The position numbers were made by a program, and so were the translations under genes. A DNA stretch of 38,050 bases from Komarekiella delphini-convector SJRDD-AB1 (GTDB taxonomy: Bacteria; Cyanobacteriota; Cyanobacteriia; Cyanobacteriales; Nostocaceae). This document shows, piece after piece, positions 18,424 to 24,542 of the stretch. Position 1 is the first letter of the stretch, and each line of letters starts with the position of its first letter. Where the stretch lies: contig NZ_VJXY01000058.1 of NCBI RefSeq assembly GCF_014831675.1, positions 1 through 38,050 on the forward strand, in the 5' to 3' direction. Under the pieces are notes generated by a model. That model did no database searches and was not told the origin of the DNA. It saw only the letters and a list, made by a program, of their open reading frames with translations.

Positions 18424-18478
18424 ATTTCACGCAAAGGCGCAAAGGCGCTAAGAAAAACTCTGTGTCTCTGCGTGAAAT
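18424..18478. repeat. Inverted repeat (ATTTCACGCA arms) after the thioredoxin/NHL gene
   Basis: Perfect 10-bp arms ATTTCACGCA and TGCGTGAAAT enclose a 35-bp segment with CGCAAAGGCGCAAAGGCGC direct repeats. It starts 8 bp after the stop codon and could form a long hairpin in the transcript, but it is not followed by a T-run. The sequence style matches dispersed repeats of Nostoc genomes. Confidence 0.65.
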
Positions 18479-18537
18479 TTAAAAGAAAATGTTGTTTGGC
18501 GAGGCTTTAATATTAACTGTAAGTTCTAAACATCTCT

Positions 18538-18888
18538 ATGAATACTATTCTCCACATCACTCAACGTCAACAATGGGAACAAGCAAAAAATATTGGCACA
18601 TATCGCGGGGATACGCTGGATACTGAAGGGTTTATTCATTGTTCAAAGGCAACGCAAGTAGTCAAAGTTGCAAATAGATTCTTTCTTAATCAGAAGGAAT
18701 TAGTGTTGCTTTTTATTAAAGCTGATACAGTTAAACCTGAAATTCGTTATGAAGGTATCGAGGAATATGAACTATTTCCTCACATTTATGGGGAGTTGAA
18801 TATTGATTCTGTGTATAAGGTGATTGATTTTGAAGTTGGGGAAGATGGTTTGTTTGAGTTGTCGCAAGAAGTTGTAGATTTGGAATAA
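18538..18888 (+). CDS. DUF952 family protein
   Basis: A 116-residue protein with the DUF952 pattern: ILHITQRQQWEQA at the N-terminus, then the hallmark DTEGFIHCSKATQV near 27-40. NRFFLNQKELVLLFI, FPHIYGELNIDSVYKVIDF and a terminal GLFEL follow. The family has an ADP-ribosyltransferase-like fold by published structural comparisons, but no reaction is established. It is a single soluble domain without signal peptide and looks complete. A GC-rich repeat follows, then the AtzG/AtzE pair on the same strand. Confidence 0.85.
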   Translation: MNTILHITQRQQWEQAKNIGTYRGDTLDTEGFIHCSKATQVVKVANRFFLNQKELVLLFIKADTVKPEIRYEGIEEYELFPHIYGELNIDSVYKVIDFEVGEDGLFELSQEVVDLE

Positions 18889-18897
18889 CGAACCGCA

Positions 18898-18960
18898 GAG
18901 GAGCCAGTGCGTTGCGCGGGTTCCCCGCGTTGTAGCAACTGGCGTCGCGCAGAGGACGCG
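18898..18960. repeat. GC-rich palindromic short repeat
   Basis: Contains GAGCCAGTGCG...CAACTGGCG and GCGCGGGTTCCCCGCG, both partly self-complementary. A related GAGCCAGCGCGGTCTTCTC...GACTGGCGTGGG module occurs in the 5614-6143 block. It fills the gap between the DUF952 and atzG-like genes. Confidence 0.6.
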
Positions 18961-18971
18961 GAGGAGGAGAG

Positions 18972-19160
18972 ATGGAAAGTCAGGGGTTTGATGTGGGTGA
19001 GCATGTTGAGCAGATGGCGTTGTTGTTGGATTTGCAGTTAAGGGATGAGGATCGTGATGGGGTGGTGGCGAATTTTGAGAGAATAAGAGCGATCGCACAA
19101 CTAGTAAACTCTTTTCCCCTAGTAGAGGAGGTTGAAGCTGCACCAGTGTTTGAACCATGA
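18972..19160 (+). CDS. AtzG-like small subunit (DUF4089) of an AtzE-type amidohydrolase
   Basis: A 62-residue helical protein with the pattern seen in DUF4089/AtzG: VGEHVEQMALLLDLQL near the start, then DGVVANFERIRAIAQLVNSF and a short acidic tail. A strong GGAGGAG ribosome binding site precedes the ATG. It overlaps the amidase gene by ATGA, so the two are translationally coupled. In Pseudomonas ADP cyanuric-acid degradation, AtzG forms a complex with AtzE that deaminates 1-carboxybiuret. By analogy this protein should be the structural partner of the next gene product. The substrate in cyanobacteria has not been shown and could differ. Confidence 0.78.
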   Translation: MESQGFDVGEHVEQMALLLDLQLRDEDRDGVVANFERIRAIAQLVNSFPLVEEVEAAPVFEP

Positions 19161-20536
19161 ATGATGCTGTATCTATAGCTGCTGCTGTGCGGGAAGGTAA
19201 AGTTAGTACGGTGGAAGTTACTAAATCTGCGTTAGCACGAATAGCCGCGCGGGATAATGAACTTAACTGTTTTACGGCTGTGACTGCTGAGGCGGCTTTG
19301 ACGGATGCAGCACGGATTGATAGGGAAATTGCTCAAGGTAATAACCCTGGTGTGTTGGCTGGTGTACCTTTTGCGGTGAAGAATCTCTTCGATGTTACTG
19401 GTTTAATAACTTTAGCAGGGTCGAAAATTAATGCAGACAATCCCCCAGCTACTCAAGATGCAACAGCCATAGCAAAGCTGAAACAAGCTGGTGCTGTGTT
19501 GGTTGGTGCTTTAAATATGGATGAGTTCGCCTATGGGTTTGTGACGGAAAACTCTCATTACGGTGCTACTCACAATCCTCATGATTTAAACCGAGTTGCT
19601 GGGGGTTCATCGGGTGGTTCAGCGGCGGCGGTGGCTGCTGGGTTGGTTCCGCTAACGCTGGGTTCTGATACTAATGGATCTATTCGCGTTCCGGCTGCTT
19701 TGTGTGGGGTTTTTGGTTTTAAGCCAACTTATGGGCGGTTGTCTCGTGCTGGAGTAGCATTATTTTCTAGTAGTTTTGATCATATTGGGCCTTTTGCTCG
19801 TTCGGTGCAGGATATCGCTACGGTTTTTGATGTGCTTCAGGGAGAAGACGATCGCGATCCAATTTGTACAAAACGTCCACCTGTAGAGACGTTACATGTA
19901 ATGTCTCTACATCAAGATATCTCTGATATCAAAATTGCCATTGCTGATGATTATTTTACCAAAGGTGCAGAACCGGAAGCATTAGCAGCAGTGCAAAAGG
20001 TAGCAGATGCTTTAGATGTGACTGAGTACGTAACAATACCAGAAGCACACCGCGCTCGTGCAGCCGCTTTTGTGATTACAGCTAGCGAGGGTGCAAATCT
20101 GCATTTAGACAAATTGCGAGTGCGTCCCCAGGATTTTGATCCAGCTACACGCGATCGCTTTTTAGCAGGGGCATTAATTCCCAGTAGTTGGTATTTGCAA
20201 GCACAACGCTTTAGAAAATGGTATCGCGATCGCGTCCGTGAAGTCTTTCAAAATGTCGATGTGATTCTTGCGCCAACTACACCAATTTCTGCACCGCTAA
20301 TTGGACAACAAACGATGATTTTAGACGGGGAAGAAATTCTTGTTCGTCCTCATTTAGGGTTATTTACTCAACCTTTATCTTTCATCGGCTTACCCGTTTT
20401 ATCAGTGCCAATTCAGCAACAAAATGCTTTACCTTTGGGTGTGCAATTGATAGCAGCCCCCTATAATGAAGCGTTAATTTTACGTGTTGCATCTGTGCTA
20501 GAAGCGCGTGGTGTAGTTTCAGTAAAAGTATTATAA
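19157..20536 (+). CDS. AtzE-type amidase-signature hydrolase
   Basis: A 459-residue amidase-signature enzyme. The Ser-cisSer-Lys triad is visible: Lys75 in PFAVKNLFD, the cis-serine in GGSSGGSAAA (151/152) and the nucleophile Ser175 in GSDTNGSIRVPA. The C-terminal part (FRKWYRDRVREVF...VDVILAPTTPISAP) is typical of AtzE/GatA-like proteins. With the coupled AtzG-like subunit it is best read as a 1-carboxybiuret hydrolase-like enzyme releasing ammonia, a cytoplasmic nitrogen-salvage step. A GatA role is less likely because no gatB or gatC is next to it. Residues about 243-252 (VETLHVMSLH) are encoded by a dispersed palindrome inserted in frame between the core and QDISDIKIAI. This suggests a surface loop that tolerates extra residues. 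Confidence 0.88.
   Translation: MNDAVSIAAAVREGKVSTVEVTKSALARIAARDNELNCFTAVTAEAALTDAARIDREIAQGNNPGVLAGVPFAVKNLFDVTGLITLAGSKINADNPPATQDATAIAKLKQAGAVLVGALNMDEFAYGFVTENSHYGATHNPHDLNRVAGGSSGGSAAAVAAGLVPLTLGSDTNGSIRVPAALCGVFGFKPTYGRLSRAGVALFSSSFDHIGPFARSVQDIATVFDVLQGEDDRDPICTKRPPVETLHVMSLHQDISDIKIAIADDYFTKGAEPEALAAVQKVADALDVTEYVTIPEAHRARAAAFVITASEGANLHLDKLRVRPQDFDPATRDRFLAGALIPSSWYLQAQRFRKWYRDRVREVFQNVDVILAPTTPISAPLIGQQTMILDGEEILVRPHLGLFTQPLSFIGLPVLSVPIQQQNALPLGVQLIAAPYNEALILRVASVLEARGVVSVKVL
19883..19910. repeat. 28-bp dispersed palindrome inserted in frame in the amidase gene
   Basis: Arms GTAGAGACGTTACA and TGTAATGTCTCTAC match at 13 of 14 positions. It is the same element as at 1572-1599. The flanking protein sequence on both sides continues normal amidase sequence. 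Confidence 0.8.
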
Positions 20537-20564
20537 TTGCTAGTAAAATTTGAATAGCTTAGTG

Positions 20565-21071
20565 TTAAACTCCAGCAAAAGCAGGTGGATAAATAACCTT
20601 ACCCTTGTACCTTTCCTGATAGTTTTGTAGTGGTTTAACCATAAAGACATCTTCTGGAACCAGAAAGGGAGACTCGATTTGATAATCAACTGATGGTTTG
20701 AAGCCAAAGCGAGTATAGAAGTGAGGATGACCAAGAACAATTACCATCGCTTCTCCTCTTGCATTTGCTCTTTCTAACCCTGCTTCTACCAATTTGCTAC
20801 CAATTAAGAGCCTTTGAAACTGTGGAGAAACAGCCAGAGGTGCTAAACCAAGTACCTGTAAAGTTTCTTCACCTACTAAATCGATGTAACTGAAAAGAAT
20901 GTGACCTACTACAATACCTTCAACCTCTGCAATCAATGATAATTCTGGAATATAACGGTCATAATGACGAATTTCCTCCACAAGTTTAGCTTCGTTTTCC
21001 TGCCCAAAGGCTAATGTATTTACCTCAGCTATTGCTGGATAATCTAATAAAGTTTCACTACGAATGTTCAT
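20565..21071 (-). CDS. GNAT N-acetyltransferase (YhbS-like)
   Basis: A 168-residue single GNAT domain of the YhbS type: RSETLLDYPAIAEVNTLAFG, VGHILFSYIDL, LGLAPLAVSPQFQRL, LVEAGLERA and VLGHPHFYTRFGFKPS. Such enzymes transfer an acetyl group from acetyl-CoA to an amine, here unknown. The acetyl-CoA P-loop, normally Q-R-x-G-x-G/A, reads QRLLIG, so the first glycine is replaced by leucine and pyrophosphate binding may be weakened. Its start overlaps the stop of the upstream acetyltransferase gene by ATGA, giving a two-gene unit. Confidence 0.85.
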   Translation of the reverse strand: MNIRSETLLDYPAIAEVNTLAFGQENEAKLVEEIRHYDRYIPELSLIAEVEGIVVGHILFSYIDLVGEETLQVLGLAPLAVSPQFQRLLIGSKLVEAGLERANARGEAMVIVLGHPHFYTRFGFKPSVDYQIESPFLVPEDVFMVKPLQNYQERYKGKVIYPPAFAGV

Positions 21072-21580
21072 GATTTCAGTATCAATTCCATAAAAATCCA
21101 GTTTGCTCGATATTCTAAAGGAATCTCTTGTTTTTCTAAATACGGTTCGATATGTTGAAAGCCAAATACACGATAAAGCGCTTGGGCTTCTTTTGCAAAT
21201 GGAGCGCTGTCTAAAAGAATCTTTGAGTAACCAATCAAAGAAGCTTCATTTATAATAGCTTCTAATAATGCTCGACCTATTCCTTTTCTCCGAAATTCTG
21301 GTTTTACATACATCCTTTTTATTTCACCAACATCTTCACAAATCTTTCGCAAACAAGCGCAGCCGGCTACTTGTTCCTCATATTGTCCTAACAGCAAGCA
21401 TCCTGTTGGCGGAACAAATTGATGGAGTTGAGTCATGTATTGCTCTAAAAATGTATTAACATCAAAATTGATATTCAATTGACGGCTAAATATTAAGTTA
21501 GTCTCATTCAAGTACTCTAAGAACAGTTCGCCTATATGAGATTTATATTCTTCAATCTCTGCTGATATAATTTTGAGCAA
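21068..21580 (-). CDS. GNAT N-acetyltransferase
   Basis: A single-domain acetyltransferase of about 170 residues with an intact acetyl-CoA loop (VKPEFRRKGIGRALLEAII) and the terminal KILLDSAPFAKEAQALYRVFGF. A TTG start at 21580 was chosen because a perfect GGAGG lies five bases upstream; it gives an N-terminus LKIISAEIEEYKSHI (Met in place of the first Leu). A GTG at 21628 would add 16 residues (SSDRSYILNYLAEVY) but has no such site. It overlaps the following acetyltransferase gene by four bases. The substrate is unknown. Confidence 0.83.
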   Translation of the reverse strand: MLKIISAEIEEYKSHIGELFLEYLNETNLIFSRQLNINFDVNTFLEQYMTQLHQFVPPTGCLLLGQYEEQVAGCACLRKICEDVGEIKRMYVKPEFRRKGIGRALLEAIINEASLIGYSKILLDSAPFAKEAQALYRVFGFQHIEPYLEKQEIPLEYRANWIFMELILKS

Positions 21581-21749
21581 ATATACCTCCGCTAAATAAT
21601 TCAAAATATAGGAGCGATCACTTGACACTTAAGACTATAGCTACGAGGTCGAATATCATCAAAATGCTAATTTTTCTCAATCAAAGTAAGGTAGAGATAC
21701 AACATTGTTGTGCCCCTATGCGTTCCAAACATATTTTAGGTATGATAGA

Positions 21750-23255
21750 TTATTTTACAATCTGAATAGCAGTTGCTTGGCTCTTTAACTGGTCAATCAC
21801 AGCAAAACGAATATCTCGTTTTTCAGCAATCAGCTTAATCCCTGGTTGTTGAAGATTTAAGAAATCTAATCCTTTTTCTTTACCACTGATTAAAAAGTCA
21901 TTAATAGCGACTTTGTAATTTTTTTTAGAGTCAAGAAGTTGACCGTTAATTAACCAATTTCCTGAACTTGTTTCTTGGGTAACTTTGGCTGTTTGCAGAT
22001 AGCCACCAGAGCCTTTATTAGCTTGTCCTTGATCTAAAACTCTTTTCAACAACGCCCCATTTATTTCTATCGCCGCAATTTTACCCCCAAAAGGCAGTAT
22101 GCGAATTACATCGTACTGGGTAATCGGGCCTGGTGGAATTACATCATCAATGCGAATTGAACCGCCATTAAATACGGCTAAATCTGCATTTTGTACTTCT
22201 TTCAACATCGCCTCAGTAATTAACTCTGTCATTTTTGTAGATTTATTGCGGACGCTAGATTCTAAACCATCTAGAGCAACTGGCATTTTTACAACTTCCT
22301 GCTCCGGCTCAAAACCATTGGCGCGAAACGCCTGATAACCTCTTTTAAGCCATTCCTTGACTACCTTTGCAGTCTTGGGTTCATCGGGAATCTTTTCGGT
22401 AATCGGCACAAGTTGGGAATTAATCTGGAGATTGCGTTTTGTAGTGTCGTAGCTCAATTTGTGAACGTACACTGTACGGGCATTTGCATCTGCTTTAAAA
22501 ATCGGTGTAAAATCTCGACCCCGCCATTGTTGAATATTTTCGTGTTCGTGTCCACCGAGAATAATATCAATTTCTGGTACAGTTTCCGCTAATTTGTGAT
22601 CATCTTCAATTGATAGATGGGTAATAGCAACTACGATATCAACTTTACCTTTGAGCGCCTGAACCTGCTGTTTAGCTGTTTCAATCGGATCAGTGAAACT
22701 GACGTACTGAGGCTGATTACTATTAAGAGTCACACCAATTAATCCTACCCTGACTAAAGCACCGCGATCGCCTTTAACATTTAATACTAGCGATCTAGGA
22801 ACTGCTGTGAAAGGCTTCCCCTTACTATTTGATACATTACTGGAAACCCAACGAAAGCGAGATTCTTGCAATCGTTGGTAAAATAAGTTCTCCGGCAAAT
22901 CAAACTCATGATTACCAAAAGTTGCATAGTCCAATCCTAAAGCATTCATCACAGCTACTATCTGCTGACCTGCCAAGGGTGTACCGTTAACTTTGGCAGT
23001 TCCTAAAGCCGAAGGGCTAAAGAAATCCCCAGCTAAGACAGTGTAGGTGCGAGGGTTTTCCTTGTAAAGTTGTTGTCGTAGGGTAGCTACACGCGCCAAA
23101 CCTCCACGTGTTCCCCCCTCGACAGGAGTTATTTCGTAAATGTCATTGAGTTGCAGCAGGTTAATATCAACGATTTCCGCAAGTACAGGAGTCGCTAGAG
23201 TGACTGTTGCTAAAACCTGTAAAACTACGCTGCATCCCTTCTGGATAAGTTTCAT
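21750..23255 (-). CDS. Secreted bifunctional metallophosphatase/5'-nucleotidase-like protein
   Basis: About 501 residues from ATG 23255, which begins a clear signal peptide (MKLIQKGCSVVLQVLATVTL, cleavage near PVLA). An upstream ATG at 23300 would add 15 polar residues in front of it. The N-terminal metallophosphoesterase domain shows GDFFSPS, GNHEFD, ITHLSIEDD and GGHEHE. The C-terminal 5'-nucleotidase domain has FNGGSIR and YDVIRILPFGGKI. The first metal motif, normally Asp-x-His, reads NDIYE, so the His ligand is Tyr, as in a known variant group (CG11883-like NDVYE). The enzyme probably releases phosphate from nucleotides or similar esters in the periplasm. It appears monocistronic. Confidence 0.88.
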   Translation of the reverse strand: MKLIQKGCSVVLQVLATVTLATPVLAEIVDINLLQLNDIYEITPVEGGTRGGLARVATLRQQLYKENPRTYTVLAGDFFSPSALGTAKVNGTPLAGQQIVAVMNALGLDYATFGNHEFDLPENLFYQRLQESRFRWVSSNVSNSKGKPFTAVPRSLVLNVKGDRGALVRVGLIGVTLNSNQPQYVSFTDPIETAKQQVQALKGKVDIVVAITHLSIEDDHKLAETVPEIDIILGGHEHENIQQWRGRDFTPIFKADANARTVYVHKLSYDTTKRNLQINSQLVPITEKIPDEPKTAKVVKEWLKRGYQAFRANGFEPEQEVVKMPVALDGLESSVRNKSTKMTELITEAMLKEVQNADLAVFNGGSIRIDDVIPPGPITQYDVIRILPFGGKIAAIEINGALLKRVLDQGQANKGSGGYLQTAKVTQETSSGNWLINGQLLDSKKNYKVAINDFLISGKEKGLDFLNLQQPGIKLIAEKRDIRFAVIDQLKSQATAIQIVK

Positions 23256-23364
23256 ATTTAGCTTTGAATACGAAAGCAGTGATCGCCCTTTACTCACCAT
23301 AATTAACTTACATTGTTTTATTCTTTACGAACGTACAGCATTAAACACAAAATTATCCCATTTT

Positions 23365-23553
23365 TTACCATTTGAGAATAAGCGATCGCTTTTCACTCAC
23401 GATGATTGACCCTTGTATCTCGGTTGTTGCAGTTCTGAGCACCAAATTTTCTTCTAAAGGTGGAAATTCTGTTAACAAATCAATAAATGCTTGTTGTTGC
23501 AAAAGTGTTTTTAAAGCTTCAGCCAACTTAGTTGTATTAACTTTCCCTTTAAG
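23365..23553 (-). pseudogene. Start-less coding remnant, family unknown
   Basis: On the minus strand 62 codons are open with protein-like composition (TKLAEALKTLLQQQAFIDLL, then TEFPPLEENL and IQGSIIVSEKRSLILKW). There is no ATG, and the frame begins right after a stop at 23554. It abuts, head to head, the Trypco1 remnant on the other strand. I do not recognise the family. It could also be a short real gene using TTG, but no ribosome binding site was seen. Confidence 0.35.
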
Positions 23554-23756
23554 TCAAGATTGAGGAAGTTCACCATCAAATTCGAGCTTATACTAAATAT
23601 GCCATTGGCGCTTTTAAAAATTTAGGTGCAGATGAAGTCGAAGAGGTTACTCTAAAGTTTGGCTTGAAGATAGGCAGAAAAACTGGTATACCTTTCGTGA
23701 CTGAAGGTTCGGCGGAAAGTAATTTTGAAATTGAAGTGAAGTGTAAGTTTTCTTAG
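23553..23756 (+). pseudogene. 3' remnant of a Trypco1 / CU044_2847 family gene
   Basis: A 67-codon open frame ending in TAG, without start codon and preceded by an in-frame TAA. The translation contains RAYTKYAIGAFKNLG, DEVEEVTLKFGLKIG and EGSAESNFEIEVK. This is the C-terminal pattern of the trypsin-co-occurring domain 1 family (amphipathic helix, then E-V-x-x-K-F-G-L-K, then x-A-x-x-N-F-x-I). The N-terminal half is missing. Trypco domains are small predicted adaptor domains of bacterial conflict systems, and the partner protease or NTPase is not present here. Family assignment is from memory of the motif. Confidence 0.55.
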
Positions 23757-23761
23757 AAGAA

Positions 23762-23790
23762 GTAGGGGCAAGGCATTGCCGTGCCCCTAC
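23762..23790. repeat. REP palindrome downstream of the RAYT gene
   Basis: A 29-bp palindrome with perfect arms GTAGGGGCA / TGCCCCTAC and an inner GGCATTGCC. It ends 7 bp past the 3' end of the RAYT gene. Matching copies are at 24071-24099 and 24438-24466, and a half copy is at about 30809-30829. Confidence 0.85.
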
Positions 23791-23796
23791 AATGAT

Positions 23797-24375
23797 TTAA
23801 AAAGGGATATCGAACAGGAATTTGTAATCATCAGGATTCTGCTGTGAATTGTCTGGATCATCTGCCCACCTCTGAGGATTGTCTAGGATATATTGTCGAA
23901 TGTGATCCAAAGATTTCTGATCTCGGCTAATGTGTTCGTAAAAATTGCGTTGCCAGATTGATTGCCCTTTGGTGTGCCAAATAACATTAATGCTTTTGCT
24001 GACAGCGCTTTTATAGCTGCCAATTACGGTTGGAATAGAACCTCGCACAGGTTTGCCAAATTGTTCTCTTGTATGGGCATGGCAATGCCATGCCCCTACA
24101 GACGTGTCAGTAATTACTAATATCCCATGTAGATGATTAGGCATTACCACAAAAGTGTCTAATTCAATGTGCGGAAAATGATCGGGAATTGCCTCCCAAC
24201 AGTTGAAGGCAATATGACCTAAATAATTTAATTGCATTTTGCCCTTGACCACATTGCCAAATAAACATTGCCGCCCGTGTGTGCAAAGCGTAATAAAATA
24301 AGCTCCTGGTTGAGTATAGTCATATCCTTTTAAGCGAATAGAACGACGGCGGTGTTTTCGTGGATCGTAAGGCAT
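23797..24375 (-). CDS. REP-associated tyrosine transposase (RAYT, IS200/Y1 type)
   Basis: A 192-residue Y1 transposase of the TnpA-REP group. The metal-binding HUH-type motif is VMPNHLHGILVI, and the likely catalytic Tyr lies in GSYKSAVSKSIN. WQRNFYEHISRD and the closing DNPQRWADDPDN are typical of the group. RAYTs nick single-stranded REP palindromes and are thought to spread them. Here matching 29-bp REP palindromes lie just after the gene, just before it and inside it. The internal copy encodes VGAWHCHAHT, keeping the frame between the HUH motif and the Tyr helix. The protein appears complete, so activity is possible. Confidence 0.9.
   Translation of the reverse strand: MPYDPRKHRRRSIRLKGYDYTQPGAYFITLCTHGRQCLFGNVVKGKMQLNYLGHIAFNCWEAIPDHFPHIELDTFVVMPNHLHGILVITDTSVGAWHCHAHTREQFGKPVRGSIPTVIGSYKSAVSKSINVIWHTKGQSIWQRNFYEHISRDQKSLDHIRQYILDNPQRWADDPDNSQQNPDDYKFLFDIPF
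24071..24099. repeat. REP palindrome inside the RAYT coding sequence
   Basis: A copy of the GTAGGGGCATGGCATTGCC palindrome with one arm mismatch (GTATGGGCA), lying in frame in the transposase gene between the HUH motif and the Tyr helix. Confidence 0.85.
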
Positions 24376-24437
24376 TAATTTATAAGTACGGTTATTTGGA
24401 AATTGTGTTTATATTAACCTGTAAATTTTCATCTAAC

Positions 24438-24466
24438 GTAGGGGCATGGCATTGCCATGCCCCTAC
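24438..24466. repeat. REP palindrome upstream of the RAYT gene
   Basis: A perfect copy of the 29-bp palindrome (arms GTAGGGGCATGGCA / TGCCATGCCCCTAC), 62 bp upstream of the transposase start. Confidence 0.85.
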
Positions 24467-24542
24467 ATCGTTGCGCCCCTTGAGAAAAATCACACATCGC
24501 GCTAGTCTTCATTGACGTAACTGCACGCTGTAACATTAGGCG

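Noticed and set aside
23372-23563. A 63-codon plus-strand frame before the Trypco1 remnant
   Set aside because: Its translation is low-complexity Ser/Val/Cys-rich, while the opposite strand has a much more protein-like frame over the same bases.
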